Shown here: piece by piece, positions 39,260 through 51,124 of the stretch | Numbering within the stretch: position 1 is the first letter of the stretch | Layout: every line of letters begins with the position of its first letter | Assembly: GCA_905250115.1 (NCBI GenBank) | Contig: CAJNOI010000030.1 | Location: 328,874-392,873 of the forward strand | DNA: 64,000 bases | DNA from: Adineta steineri | Taxonomy: Eukaryota > Rotifera > Eurotatoria > Adinetida > Adinetidae | Reading direction: 5' to 3' | Made by a program: the position numbers and the translations under genes | Notes under the pieces: generated by a model | What the model was told of the DNA's origin: nothing | Database searches by the model: none | Seen by the model: only the letters and a program-made list of their open reading frames with translations

Positions 39260-39297
39260 AGAGTGGGGGTTTGGATGGGGTGCATCACACCCTCAAG
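39260..39297. repeat. G-rich/C-rich fold-back repeat, copy 8 (short)
   Basis: GAGTGGGGGTTTGGATGGGG faces ATCACACCCTCA almost without a loop. It lies between the convergent tubulin acetyltransferase and B-box/SPRY genes. Confidence 0.55.
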
Positions 39298-39353
39298 ATT
39301 TATAGTATTTGTCAATTATAAAGGAAAAAATATATAATTTAAAAGTAAATTAA

Positions 39354-40373
39354 CTATGATTTTAGATATCGTACTCGATCATTTTGATATCGAAGACCTA
39401 CATGAAGCTGCCATGGAAATGGACATGTCTCTATGTTTATATCTAACTGTTGTTGAATTTTGGTTCGTTCATTAATTAAACGAAGTATTCGTTGATCACA
39501 GTCAACAAATAATTCAACTATATCATCTTGTATAATATCACTTTTAATTTTATTATCTCCTGGTTGACTAGTTCCATCAAGTAATATCCAACCATTTGCA
39601 ATCCAACCAAAACTTGTCAGAACAAGATATGATGTTTCTTGTATTGGTGCATCTTTTGAAACAATACCAAAACAAATCCAATTATTAGTACTGAATTGTT
39701 CAATTTTAAAACGAAATTTATGTTGTCCTGATGAATATTCACCTACACAACGTACTGTTGAAAGATCATTTGAATTCGCAATAATAACTTGACCATGTTC
39801 TTCAATTTTTATATTGCCAGCAACACGATGAAAAAATTCATTTCTTTCCATGTTTATATTAATTTTTTGTATAGATATTGTATCTTTTTCATCATGAACA
39901 ATGCTAATGGATGGCATTGAATTTAAATATTTATTCCATTTGTTAAGTTTATCCATCCAATCTTTTAAATCATATTCAATAAAATTGTTTTCAAAACGTG
40001 CTTTAGTTAAGTCTTTGGTAAGATTTTTTAAGCCTTTTGTTATACGAACAGTACGATTATCGACAATATCTAATACTTTTGCTCGAATATCATCAGCAAT
40101 TTGACGAATTTTTTCAATCGATTCTGTTTCCCATTGATCAATATCTTTCATAAATGGATAAGTACGTGATTTGTCCATAGATTCAAAGAGATTTTGTTGA
40201 AGATTATCATGTTCTTGAATAATATTATCCAATTGTTTTGATAATTCTTGTCGATGTTCTTTGGCATGATCATTACAAAAATCTTTGTGACATCCCTGAC
40301 AAAAGAAAATACTTGGTGATTTGCTGCAAGTTTTACACAAAGATTTTTTCTTGTTTGAATGGGATGTATGCAT
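39354..40373 (-). CDS. B-box / coiled-coil / SPRY-like protein
   Basis: An intronless frame of 339 codons from an ATG at 40373. Residues 13-40 form a B-box-like zinc finger (CKTC...FFCQGCHKDFCNDHAKEH). A coiled coil covers ~45-150 and includes FMKDIDQWETESIEKI, close to MIDQWE-type segments in the B-box/NHL gene at the window start. The C-terminal ~150 residues look like a SPRY/B30.2-type beta sandwich (GQHKFRFKIEQF, WICFGIVSKDAP, FGWIANGWILLDG, DIVELFVDCDQR). Without a RING domain it is a TRIM-like adaptor rather than an evident ubiquitin ligase. Partner and process are unknown. Confidence 0.85.
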   Translation of the reverse strand: MHTSHSNKKKSLCKTCSKSPSIFFCQGCHKDFCNDHAKEHRQELSKQLDNIIQEHDNLQQNLFESMDKSRTYPFMKDIDQWETESIEKIRQIADDIRAKVLDIVDNRTVRITKGLKNLTKDLTKARFENNFIEYDLKDWMDKLNKWNKYLNSMPSISIVHDEKDTISIQKININMERNEFFHRVAGNIKIEEHGQVIIANSNDLSTVRCVGEYSSGQHKFRFKIEQFSTNNWICFGIVSKDAPIQETSYLVLTSFGWIANGWILLDGTSQPGDNKIKSDIIQDDIVELFVDCDQRILRLINERTKIQQQLDINIETCPFPWQLHVGLRYQNDRVRYLKS

Positions 40374-40945
40374 TGATGGAAAACAAAATAATAATAATAA
40401 TATGAGAAATAGATAACTATTCTCATAAACAAATAATTTCGTACAAAAAAAATGTTAGTACTTGAAATTTATGTGTGATAATATATGCACTGAGAAGGAA
40501 AAGAAGAAGATAATAAAATATTTTTTTAGGTCAATAATTTTCTAATGAAGGCTGTCGTTCGTTGATTCTATTTGATGTCTATGAATACTATACATTCTTA
40601 TCTATTCGTCTGATTACTTTTTTTTATCTAAGTCATGCTCGAATGCAAAATGTCTTTATTGACAAGTCTGTTATTCTTCGTCTGAAGGTAATAATGTATG
40701 TATATCAAAACCAGGGTGAAAAAAAAGAATCAATCAATTTAATAAGTATATATTAATGGGCGATATTATATCCTAATAAATATGTCATATTTTATCCTTA
40801 CATTCTAGTGACATCTTTCTAATATATGAATATATTTTATAATAGATAGATGTATTAAACGAATCAAAACGCTTGTTCTGTTTTAACTCATCGTCATCAT
40901 CATCATCATTCATTTCTTGATCTTGTATTTCAATCATAACTAACA
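40374..40945. other. Divergent intergenic spacer
   Basis: About 570 bp between the B-box/SPRY gene and UBE4B. It includes a short (TCA)n-like run near 40890-40915 and no supported gene. Confidence 0.55.
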
Positions 40946-43900
40946 ATGTCAAATCCATTTTTAATATTATCGGATTCACCATCAACACCATATTCAACAT
41001 CATCTTCAAAACCTGTTTCAATTACAAATGATTCAACATTATCTTCAAATCTTTATAAAGATATACTTGAATATGTTCTTTTATGTACAGTTAATGAACA
41101 ACCTTCATCATCAGTTATTCATTTAGATGAATTAGCTGTTGGATTACCTGAAACATGGGATAAAAATCTTATTGATCAAGCTTTATTTGAACGTCTTCGT
41201 ATGACAGAACCTTCAAGTTATTTATCAACATCACAAACAAAAAAATCATCAAATAAAACTAATGACAATACTATTACTGAAAATCGTTGTTTACATTATT
41301 TATCTGGTTGTTATCAAAGATTACTTCGACAACGTGTAAGTATTTTTTTGTTTAATTAAAATTTCAAATATCTTTCTTTTCTGTTTTCTGCTAGGATCAT
41401 TTCAAATTAGTCCTTGATGATATAAAAAAATTATTTATTGATCATAGTAAAACAGCGATTAGTTTACCAGATCTTTATGATGGACAAGATTTATCTAAAC
41501 AATGGTTAGAATTATTAATTGATGGTCAAGGTAGATTGAATTTATTTATAAGAAATTCTTTTATTTTATTTTTTTGAAAAATTTAGAGAATCAAGTTATT
41601 TGTGAATTTACAGATTGTATTAATACTGATCTTATATCATCATCAACTGATGAAATTGAAAGTCTTTATAATTCTGTCTTTCGTCATATGTACAAAGCTA
41701 TTCATCCATTTGATTATTTTTCTACAGAACTTATGACATATATTGGAATATTAACTCAGTTAGCTAAATGGCCATTATTAGTACGAGTATGTAGTTTTAT
41801 ATAAAAAAATGATTATGTGAAATATATAGGATTTTTTTTGTTAGATTATTTTTCGATTATCTCATCCAAAAACAGCAACTAATCGTCCTATACGAAATCC
41901 TCTTGTACCATCAGGAGGCGATGGTGGTCGAGCATTTGAAGATACATTAGTTGGTAGTCTTCTGTCCAAATCATGTTTACCATCGCTACCTGGAAAACCT
42001 TATCTATTTTTTGAAAAACCAAAAGTTATGAGTGAACGTGATGTGGAAATAACATCTGGAACAATATGGCAGGTAAAAACTAAATGTTTTATACAATACT
42101 GATGTAGATTTGAATGAGTCTAGACTAAAAACGATATTTAATAACTCAAACTCTGTTTTCAATGGATTCTTGATTACAGGGTGTAGGTGTAGACATAGAC
42201 GAGTGAAGAATACAATATCCACACCCTTGTCAATAAATTAAAATCTTAGTAGAAACTAATTCTTATTGTGATTTTGTTTTTCTTTAAGCCACTGCGAACA
42301 TATCAAGAAAATTTATCTCAATTATTCTTAGCTTTTGTTAAAAATGCTGATGTACGTAGTGATGTATTACAATGGATTGGTGATTGTTTAATTGAAAATC
42401 GAGGTAAATTAAGTTATTTAATTTTGATAAAATAAAATGTTTATTTGATTTAGGCAAGAATAAAGAATGGTCATCTCATAATCCAATGACTGCTTATATG
42501 TATGCTAGTGATGGATTTTTATTAAATTTAAATCTTATTCTACTTAATCTTGCACGACCATTTGCTGAACCTTATTCACAAAAATTATTAAAAATTAATC
42601 CAATCTACGCAATTAGTCAAAATGAAAATGTTCATTTAAAAGGTATAGTTTTTACTTTTTCTATCGAAAAATCTCTATTTTTCTCTTATAGATCTTCATA
42701 AAGATACACCAGTCATTGTTCGTGATGAAGAAAATCTTGTTGATAAAAATAATAAAATAACATTTAATTTTATAACCGAAATCTTTTTTATGTCACATCT
42801 TAGTTATACATGTGGAGTACAAAGACTTCATCGAATGTTATTAAAAGTAAATTTATTTCTTTTGAAAATTAAATAAACATATATATCAATTTAGATTAAC
42901 GAAGAATTATCACATGTTCAATCTGCTTATAATGATGTAACTAGATTACATGGAACTAATCATGAAAGTATACAAAGACTAGAAGATGCTATGGAAAAAG
43001 GTAAGATTTTTAATTGATAAAAAAATGTTTCTCTTACTACTTATCAACATGATAGAGTTTAGTCGTTATAGTTTTATTCGATCCCAAAACAAAAGATTCA
43101 TGCCCATAGTTTCGTCTATTTTTGTCGTTCGATCTGAGCAGTATTAATCATATGACATGAGATATTCTTAATATACATAAAAGGTCACGAAGATGCCCTA
43201 GGAATCCTTTGAATTTGGATTCAGGTATTAATGAACATGAGTGAAATTTTTTCGACAACATTTATAATCCTTCAATTTCTAAATGATTCTTACGGCGCAT
43301 CAGGAGTTCTAAGCGACATATTTATGTTGTCGAGAGAAGAAAACATGAGTAGGTATGTGACAACTCCAGTTCCGTTCAATGAATCGGAACTGTTTGCACA
43401 GTTCTTGTTCATTTGAGCTGTAGCTGGTGACCAGCTCATTTTATGCATATGTTAATCATTATATTACATACAAACGTGAATAATATCTAACTATTCACGT
43501 TTAACGATTATTTTTGACAATGAAGTTATTAATAGAAGCTTAAAGTAATTCTTTCCAAACGTTTGTATGTAATATAATGATCAACATATGAATAAAATGA
43601 ACTGGGGACCCAGTTCTTCGATTCAGCTCATGCGAGCTGTTGAGCTTGAGTTGTCATATACCTAAACATGAGTAGACGTTTAAAATACCCTGCAGACAAA
43701 ATATCTTTGATAATTAGTCCTGTAATCCTTTCGTTTTATCATATGACTAGTAAAATAAGAATGAATATAAAAAGAGTTTTATAATTTTAGGTCTTACTGC
43801 TTTTCTGAATATAAAAGCTGTACTTAATGAACCACGTTTGTTGGAATTATCCAATGCTCTATTTACTGCAACAAGTTCATGGCTTGTTCATCTTGCATCT

Positions 43901-45731
43901 TCTGATCAACCTGAAAATGAAGAACAAATACATCCGATTAAAAAATTACCATTACCGTTAAAACCAAATCGACAATTAAGTTATATTCCTGAATTTATTA
44001 TGGAAAATATGACAAATTATTTAACTTTTCTTGGTAGATTTAATGTACAATTATTCGAAGTAATTCATCGTAGTTTTTTCTATAAATAAAATTTTCTTTT
44101 ATATTTTTAAAGTCCCTTCCACATGTTAATGAATATATTACTTTCGTTCTTGTATTTATGGGTGATGCAAATCGTTTACGTAATCCACATTTACGTGCTG
44201 CATTAGCTGAAGCATTAGAAGCTATTATACCTAATAAACAACATGGTAATGGTCGAACATTAAATAGGTATGTTAATTCATTCAATTAAATTTTCATATG
44301 TTGTTTCGTTTGTTTATTAGTTCATTTGCTGAAGCTATTTTTACTGACCATCCTTTAATCGAACATTTACCACGTGTTCTTCTTGATGTATTTGTTTCAA
44401 TTGAATTAACTGGACAAGCTGTAGCATTCGAACAAAAATTCAATTATCGTCGTCCAATGTATGAAATACTTGAATATCTTTGGAAATTTGATAAACATCG
44501 TGAACAAGTGAAAGTTAGTTATGAAATTCAAATTTCAAATTTTTATTTGACGTCTTGTTTTCTATTTAGAAACTTGCAACCTATGCTGAAGAACATATTG
44601 ATGATGCTGAAGCACCACTTTTCTTACGTTTCATTAATTTACTTATGAACGATGCTAATTTCTTATTAGATGAAGCATTATCTGTAAGAATTCAAATCAT
44701 AATAATTTATCTTATCTATTCTTGTTTATTTAGCATATGGCTCGTTTAAAAGGAAATCAAGAAGCAATGGATCGCGGTGAATGGAATAATTTACCGGATC
44801 AACAACGACAAGAACTTGAAAATACATTTCGACATACTGGTCAAACAGCTCGTTATACAAATATAATGGGTGTTAAAACATTAGCTATTCTTGATATGAT
44901 AACACGAGATATTCAATCGATATTTTGTAATCCAGCTATATGTGAACGACTTGCGTCAATGCTTAATTATTTTCTTCAACATTTAGTTCGTTATTATTTT
45001 TTAGGTCGAAATTTTCTAATTAAATATAACTTTTTTTGATAATTATAGGTTGGACCAAAACGACGTAATTTAAAAGTACGTGATTTACATGAATATCAAT
45101 TTGAACCACAAAAACTTGTTGCAAAAGTTACGGATATTTATTTAAATTTTTCACAACGTGATGAATTTTGTGCTGCTGTTTGTAGTGATGGAATGTAAGA
45201 ATAGAAATTAGAAAAAAATATTTTATTTATTATTTTGCTAAGGTCATATAATGCACAGTTATTTCCACAAGCAGCTGAAGTACTTGAAAGAATTCGACAT
45301 CCACCAGAAAGAATTGCTGCATTTGTAAAACTAGGTGAACATATTAAAGTAAGTTTTATCATTGTATTTTTGAACAGGTATTCTTGCATATTCTCTATTG
45401 TAGGAAGTTGCTGCACTACAAAAAGAAGAAGATGCTGTATATGATGATGCACCAGATGAATATCTTGATCCTATTACAAGTACTCTTATGATTGATCCTG
45501 TTATGTTACCAAGTTCGCATCAAATAGTCGATCGTGCAACTATTTCTCGACATCTTCTTAGGTTTGCATTGAAATAAATTCCGATAAATTATTCTATATT
45601 ATCTTTTAAATAGTGATCAGACAGATCCATTTAATCGAAATCCATTACGTATGCAAGATGTTATACCTCAATTGGAGTTAAAACAAACAATTGAACAATG
45701 GAAAGCTTCTCGACGTCGCCAACAGTCATAA
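40946..45731 (+). CDS. UBE4B: Ubiquitin conjugation factor E4 (Ufd2/UBE4B-like, U-box E3/E4 ligase)
   Basis: Seventeen exons, all in frame, give 1009 residues: 40946-41335, 41395-41530, 41587-41786, 41845-42072, 42289-42403, 42454-42642, 42692-42846, 42895-43000, 43791-44059, 44113-44267, 44321-44513, 44570-44683, 44734-44985, 45049-45194, 45243-45348, 45404-45561, 45614-45731. The middle is the Ufd2 core ([47 protein letters not shown]). The C-terminus is a U-box, residues ~937-1005 ([30 protein letters not shown]). E4 enzymes extend polyubiquitin chains and deliver substrates to Cdc48/p97 and the proteasome. The N-terminal extension is shorter than in vertebrate UBE4B. Introns are ~50-60 bp except intron 4 (216 bp, with a fold-back repeat) and intron 8 (790 bp, with a transposon-like palindrome). 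Confidence 0.95.
42178..42229. repeat. G-rich/C-rich fold-back repeat, copy 9, in UBE4B intron 4
   Basis: CAGGGTGTAGGTGTA faces TCCACACCCTTG across about 25 bp. Intron 4 is about four times the usual length because of this insertion and its flanks. Confidence 0.7.
43351..43663. mobile_element. 313-bp palindromic MITE in UBE4B intron 8
   Basis: The ends are inverted (AGGTATGTGACAACTC at the left, GAGTTGTCATATACCT at the right). An inner inverted pair of ~45 bp is almost identical (left 43440-43480, right 43560-43600; core TCATTATATTACATACAAAC). Several short perfect hairpins are nested inside. The 10-bp sequence AAACATGAGT flanks it directly on both sides (43341-43350 and 43664-43673). A target duplication of 9-11 bp with long inverted repeats is typical of Mutator-like MITEs. 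A similar GAACATGAGT also occurs at 43232, which weakens the duplication argument slightly. There is no coding capacity. Confidence 0.7.
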
Positions 45732-45915
45732 CGATATTTTGAACTTATGCATTATGTGTTCTGTTTGTTTTTTTTATTGAAAAGAAAAAAAATTAAGTTT
45801 TTTTTTGTTCTATTTATTAAAATATAACGATCAATGGCACATGTGTTTTGCTTTAAACTATTTTGCAGATTATCTTTTTGTCTTTTCTCGGTTCTTTCTG
45901 AATATCTATCTATCT

Positions 45916-46522
45916 ATGGACTTAGGAATTATTCGAGATCTTGGTCGATGGACCGACTATGTCTTTAAAACAATTGGGTTTGTATTATATCGATTATTAT
46001 CAAAAAAAAAACGAATAGTTTTTTTTTCTTGATATAGACTCAAACCAATTGCTCCTCCGCCACCACCTCCTCCTCCTCTATCACCACCAACGAATACTCT
46101 AATGTATGGTTCGATTGTATCATCAGGAGCAAAAAATTTTGTTCGTTGTGCTGGTTTGTCGGGTACATTGGCAATTTGTTTAGGTGTTTATGGAGCTCAT
46201 GCAATGAAAGATAATACACCAGAAGAACTTCGACGTGTATGTGTATAAATATTAATCAAATCATTTTTCATTATTTATTTATTTATTTATTTAGTTATTT
46301 CAAATGGCACAAACATATCATTTACTTCATTCAGTTGCTTTACTTGGTTTACCATTAGTTTCTCGACCACTTATTACTGGTTCATTATTTATTGGTGGTA
46401 TTACTTTATTTTGTGGTCCAATGTATTTTCATTCTATTCGCAATGATGCACGATATCGTCGTGTAACACCATATGGTGGTCTTCTTCTTCTTGCTGGATG
46501 GATCTCGATTGTTCTACTCTAA
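45916..46522 (+). CDS. TMEM256: TMEM256-like small membrane protein (DUF423/UPF0451)
   Basis: Three exons (45916-45977, 46038-46236, 46295-46522) give 162 residues. The C-terminal ~110 residues match TMEM256: a glycine-rich first membrane segment ending GVYGAHAM, then YHLLHSVALLGLPL, LFIGGITLFCGPMYFHSI and PYGGLLLLAGWISIVLL, with about four membrane helices. The N-terminal ~50 residues include a polyproline run and are longer than in vertebrate orthologues. The family is a small, widely conserved membrane protein of unknown molecular role, with mitochondrial links reported in animals. It lies 184 bp downstream of UBE4B in the same direction. The start at 45916 is the nearest ATG; an in-frame upstream extension exists but looks like leader sequence. 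Confidence 0.85.
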
Positions 46523-46960
46523 AAATAAACTCTTATTTAGGTCTTTCTATCGTCATGACATCTATACTGTTCATTTTTCATCAATGAAACGTTTTGTTAA
46601 TTAAAGCTTAAGGCAAAAGTCCTGTTCAATCCATCCCAAGGGATATTTAAGACCTTGAAATAAAAATACATTTATTTTACAGGTCACTAATCAAGAAATA
46701 ACCTAGTTATCTAAACTCAAAAATGCAATATAATAAATCGTTTCATCGATGAAAATAATAAATAGAAAGTATATCATTGCGATAAAAAGACTAATCATAT
46801 TTTTTTGTACTGAGTATTAGTAGAAAAGAACATAGTTCAAAATAAAAAACATTTGATACAAATAAAAGTTTTATTATTCTATATGATAGTTATCTATAGA
46901 TATGAAATATTTTATAACTAACTTAGTATAGATAAAATGATTTTAACGATATCATGGGGA
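46523..46960. other. Intergenic, no gene seen
   Basis: AT-rich spacer between TMEM256 and the duplicated GPCR upstream block. Nothing supported. Confidence 0.55.
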
Positions 46961-47219
46961 TAAAACTGTTTTCACTATAGTTTTTAAATAGAACATACAT
47001 TCATTTTCTTAATGAGAAGACGAACATCGTCAATGTTAAAAATATATATTTTTTTATGAGGCGACAGCGCTTTCTTTTTTTTAATAAGATTTGTCTCTAT
47101 ATGTTTCCGGGTATAAACAACATGTTCACCAATCTCTTGTATAATCTATCATCATTACATACATATATATATAGAGACAGAACAAAGTTCGGTATATCTC
47201 ATTAGAAATTTAAAAAAAT
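46961..47219 (+). promoter_or_regulatory. Duplicated upstream block of GPCR A
   Basis: This block recurs in front of GPCR B at 49100-49364. Conserved segments include TAGAACATACATTCATTTTC, GGCGACAGCGCTTTC and TATATGTTTCCGGG. A TATA-like run (ATATATATATAGAGA) lies about 45-55 bp before the ATG. The core promoter was therefore duplicated with the gene. Confidence 0.6.
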
Positions 47220-48143
47220 ATGGATCCTACACTCAAATTTATACTTCTGCTTATTTTTCAAATTCCAGCAATTTTAGTTTCAATCATTATATTTATATAT
47301 TTTGCATCTGATCGTAACGCTCGTTCGAAACCAAAAAATCACATATGGCTTATTCTTCTTATTCTTAACTTTCTGTACTTAGTTTCTGATTTACCTATGT
47401 CTATGAGTTATTATTCTCAAGGTAAAATATGGGTAAAAAATGATGGCTATTGTGTTTGGTGGAACTGGTATGAATCCTCACTAAATACATTAGGTTTATG
47501 TCTAATGGCTTGGGCATCTATCGAACGACACTTTTTTATTTTTCATTCTCAAACAATCATGAGAGTGCGATGGAAAATGTGGATGGCACATTATATTCCA
47601 ATTTTCTTATGTTTTGCATGGATATTAACATTTCATTTTATATTTATTGTTATTCCTCCAATTTGTGTTAATACATGGTATTTTACTGTAAATAAGTGTG
47701 GTGCACCATGCTTTTACACTGCAGATAATGGTTATTATGCACTGGTTGAGTTTATCGTTAATGTTGTTGCTCCACTTGGTGTGATTACATTTGCAAATAT
47801 ATTTCTGATTATTCGTGTAATATATCAAAAAATTATACATCATCAAGTCGTTAATTGGCGTCGTCATCGAAAAATGACATTTCAACTATGGCTTATTTCA
47901 TCTGTTTATTTAGCTTTTTGGTTACCATCGACTTTGTCGACAATCATTCAATTGACTATTATGCCAACATTTTTCGTTGATCAATATGATACAATGGTAT
48001 TCTTTATTTATTTTATTCCCTTATTATTACCAATTGTATGTTTGAATACATATCCTGAACTATTAAGAAAAATAAATGAATTAATACGAAGACGAATTGC
48101 AAGAAATCGGATTGGTATATCGACTGTTCGAACTGTGCATTAA
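47220..48143 (+). CDS. Rhodopsin-class GPCR, orphan, tandem copy A
   Basis: An intronless 307-residue protein with seven hydrophobic helices. TM3 ends in WASIERHFFIFH, where ERH replaces the usual D/E-R-Y. The second extracellular loop has several Cys (CVNTW, CGAPCF) that could pair with a Cys at the start of TM3. TM6 carries LISSVYLAFWLPS and TM7 ends LNTYPEL in place of NPxxY. The tail is short and basic (RRRIARNR). The class A fold is clear, but no ligand type can be read from it. This ERH-bearing group is very large in bdelloids, where a chemosensory role is usually assumed. It is about 90% identical by eye to copy B. Confidence 0.88.
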   Translation: MDPTLKFILLLIFQIPAILVSIIIFIYFASDRNARSKPKNHIWLILLILNFLYLVSDLPMSMSYYSQGKIWVKNDGYCVWWNWYESSLNTLGLCLMAWASIERHFFIFHSQTIMRVRWKMWMAHYIPIFLCFAWILTFHFIFIVIPPICVNTWYFTVNKCGAPCFYTADNGYYALVEFIVNVVAPLGVITFANIFLIIRVIYQKIIHHQVVNWRRHRKMTFQLWLISSVYLAFWLPSTLSTIIQLTIMPTFFVDQYDTMVFFIYFIPLLLPIVCLNTYPELLRKINELIRRRIARNRIGISTVRTVH

Positions 48144-49099
48144 TTTTAATACATGTTCGGCAAGACAAATAATAAAATCTTGACTTTTCTTTTTCAAACA
48201 ATGTGTTATTTTGAAAGCTTTCTAGAAAGTATAAAACTAAATGTCTACTTATTTATGCCCTTGATTTCTTCTATATTCAAATTAAAATCATATACGATAA
48301 CACATTTCAGTATTTCTTTAGAAAGTTCACGTCACTAGATTTTGATATTGTTGAAAAATCATTAATTATCATTGTTACAACGAAATAATATTTAATATAC
48401 TATATTTAGATGATTTTGATGAGATTTTAAAATAGACACGTTAACCTATTGAAATAGAATAAGCCAAGGGAACTATCATAGGAAATGATGTGACAAAACC
48501 AAAGTAGTCTTATAGAATATAAGAATTAATACAATGCTCAGAAGTTCTGATTGACGTTTATATCATACAGAGTAACATAATGCTCTTTATCGATGCATGT
48601 TAATCATGGTTATGAAGTAAAATTCTATATTATTTTGCTCTCTCATTAATGAATACATCTTAACTATCATATATTTTTTTGACATCTATAATATAGTCTC
48701 CTTGGATATGGACAGTCAAAACTTTTTATAATTTCGTAAATAGAGTTTCAGTATCATTGCAGAGTTAATGTGGAGTTTTTGAGTAAGAAAACAGATGAAT
48801 GGAATAAGATATATCTTCAAATGGAAAAAGCTGTTAGCGAAATCCCTCAAGGGATTAAAATGAGAAACACGATCCAAATCTTGTGTCTACCTTCAAGAAG
48901 ATAGTTTAATTCTATCATTATCAAGCGTCTTTTACTTCATTCGGTAGTATAAAGGTATGGAAATATCCCAGACGGAATAAACTGATTTCCATACTCGAGA
49001 TCACAGTAAATTATGAGAAATAATGGAAAATCACGAAAATGAAACTAGAAATAAAGAAATAAAGAAATCAGTTTGTTTCTCTTTGATGTTATGTCATGC
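48144..49099. other. Duplicated 3' flank of GPCR A
   Basis: There is no gene. The first part (AAGCTTTCTAGAAAGTATAA, then ATATTTAGATGATTTTGATG) and the last part (GAAAAAGCTGTTAG near 48825) recur after GPCR B, so the duplicated unit includes this flank. Confidence 0.7.
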
Positions 49100-49364
49100 T
49101 GATAAAATTGTTTTTACTGTAATTTTTAAATAGAACATACATTCATTTTCTTAATGACAAGACTACCATCTTCACTGTTAAAAAAATTTCCTTTTATTAT
49201 AAGGCGACAGCGCTTTCTACTTCTTAATAAAAATTATGTCTATATGTTTCCGGGCGTAAAAAGCATGTTCACGAATATCTCGTATAATCTATCATCATTA
49301 CATACATATATATAGAGAGAGAGAACAAAGTTCGGCATATTTCATTAGAGATTTTAAAGCAAAT
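49100..49364 (+). promoter_or_regulatory. Duplicated upstream block of GPCR B
   Basis: Same conserved segments and TATA-like run as in front of GPCR A, with scattered substitutions and small indels. Confidence 0.6.
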
Positions 49365-50288
49365 ATGGATTCTACATTCAAATTTATGCTTTTGCTTATT
49401 TTTCAAATTCCAGCAATTTTAGTTTCAATCATTATATTTATATATTTTGCACTCGATAGTACCGTTCGTTCGAAACCAAAAAATCACATATGGCTTATTC
49501 TTCTTATTCTTAATTTTCTTTCCTTAGTTTCTGATTTACCTATGTCTATGAGTTACTATTCTCAAGGTAAAATATGGGTAATAAATGATGGCTATTGTGT
49601 TTGGTGGAATTGGTATGAATCCTCACTAAATACACTTGGTTTATGTCTGATGGCATGGGCATCAATCGAACGACATTTCTTTATTTTTCATTCTCAAACA
49701 ATCATGAGAATTCGATGGAAAATGTGGATGGCACATTATATCCCAATTTTTTTATGCTTTGCATGGATATTAATATGGAATTTTGTATTTATTGTCACTC
49801 CTCCAATTTGTGTTAATACATGGTATTTTGATCAACCTATGTGCGGTGCACCATGCTATTATACGGCAGATAATGGTATTTATATAATGATTGAGTTTAT
49901 TGTTAATATTGTCTGTCCACTTGGTGTGATTACATTTGCAAATATATTTCTTATTATTCGTGTAATATATCAAAAAATCGTACATCATCAAGTAGTCAAT
50001 TGGCGTCGTCATCGTAAAATGACATTTCAGTTATGGCTCATTTCATCCGTTTATTTAGCTTTTTGGTTACCAAATACTTTAGCGGCAATCATTCGATTGA
50101 CTATTATGCCAACATTTTTTATTGATCAATATGATACATTGATATTCATTATTTATTTTATTCCCTTATTATTACCAATTGTATGTTTAAATACATATCC
50201 TGACTTATTAAGAAAAATAAATAAAACAATACGAAGACGAATAGCAAGAAACCGAGTTGGTATATCGACCGTTCGAAATGTGCATTAA
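49365..50288 (+). CDS. Rhodopsin-class GPCR, orphan, tandem copy B
   Basis: A 307-residue intronless paralogue of copy A, offset by 2145 bp. It keeps the ERH motif, TM6 LISSVYLAFWLPN and TM7 LNTYPDL. Differences cluster in the second extracellular loop and adjoining helix ends (TWYFDQPMCGAPCYYTADNG against TWYFTVNKCGAPCFYTADNG), where ligand specificity would be expected to diverge. The 3' flank runs into a 100-N gap, so a third copy cannot be excluded. Confidence 0.88.
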   Translation: MDSTFKFMLLLIFQIPAILVSIIIFIYFALDSTVRSKPKNHIWLILLILNFLSLVSDLPMSMSYYSQGKIWVINDGYCVWWNWYESSLNTLGLCLMAWASIERHFFIFHSQTIMRIRWKMWMAHYIPIFLCFAWILIWNFVFIVTPPICVNTWYFDQPMCGAPCYYTADNGIYIMIEFIVNIVCPLGVITFANIFLIIRVIYQKIVHHQVVNWRRHRKMTFQLWLISSVYLAFWLPNTLAAIIRLTIMPTFFIDQYDTLIFIIYFIPLLLPIVCLNTYPDLLRKINKTIRRRIARNRVGISTVRNVH

Positions 50289-50956
50289 TGTTAATACATG
50301 TTTGTTAAGACAAATAATCGAATTTTGAAAGCTTTCTAGAAAGTATAAAACTCAATGTCTATTTATTTATTCCCTTGATTTCTTCTATGTTTGAATTAAA
50401 ATCATATACGATAGAATTTCCTATTAATTCTTTAAAAACTTCACGTCATTCTATTTTTTGATAGAGAATCACATGAAGTGACTTGATAATGTTAAAAAAT
50501 CATTAATTAACATTGTTAAAATGAAAGAATATTCAGTACGCTATATTTAGATGATTTTGATGAGATGTTACAATAGACACGTCAGTCTATTGAAATAAAG
50601 TAAATCACTAAAACTGTCGTAGAAATTAGTCTGACAAAACTAGACTAGCTTTATTGAACATAATAATTGATATAATGCTCAGAAGTACTGATCGACTTTT
50701 GTATTATACTGAATGACATAATACTCTTTATCGACACTTGTTAGTCATGGTTATAAAATGTACTCTCCGGGGATATGGAGAGTTATTCAGAAAGAAAGAC
50801 AGTAGGATTTATATACTATGTTTGTTTTTTCACAAAACGTTCTTATACTATCATCGATAAAGTATCAGCATCATTGTAGAGTCAATGTGAAGAGTTTTTG
50901 AGTAAGAAAAAAAATTAATGGAATAAAATATATTTTGAAATGAAAAAAGCTGTTAG

Positions 50957-51056
50957 NNNNNNNNNNNNNNNNNNNNNNNNNNNNNNNNNNNNNNNNNNNN
51001 NNNNNNNNNNNNNNNNNNNNNNNNNNNNNNNNNNNNNNNNNNNNNNNNNNNNNNNN
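50957..51056. other. Assembly gap (100 N)
   Basis: Exactly 100 N, probably a scaffold gap of unknown size. It begins inside the duplicated GPCR 3' flank and ends inside a fold-back repeat, both hard to assemble. Confidence 0.97.
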
Positions 51057-51087
51057 TTGGTGTGAATGAAATTGAATAACTATACAT

Positions 51088-51105
51088 GCCCACCCACACC
51101 CTAAA
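51088..51105. repeat. Fold-back repeat, copy 10 (left arm at or in gap)
   Basis: The C-rich arm GCCCACCCACACCCTAAA has a partial G-rich partner (TTGGTGTGAATG at 51057) whose outer part is lost in the N gap. Confidence 0.6.
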
Positions 51106-51124
51106 ACTATTATTCGTACTAAAT

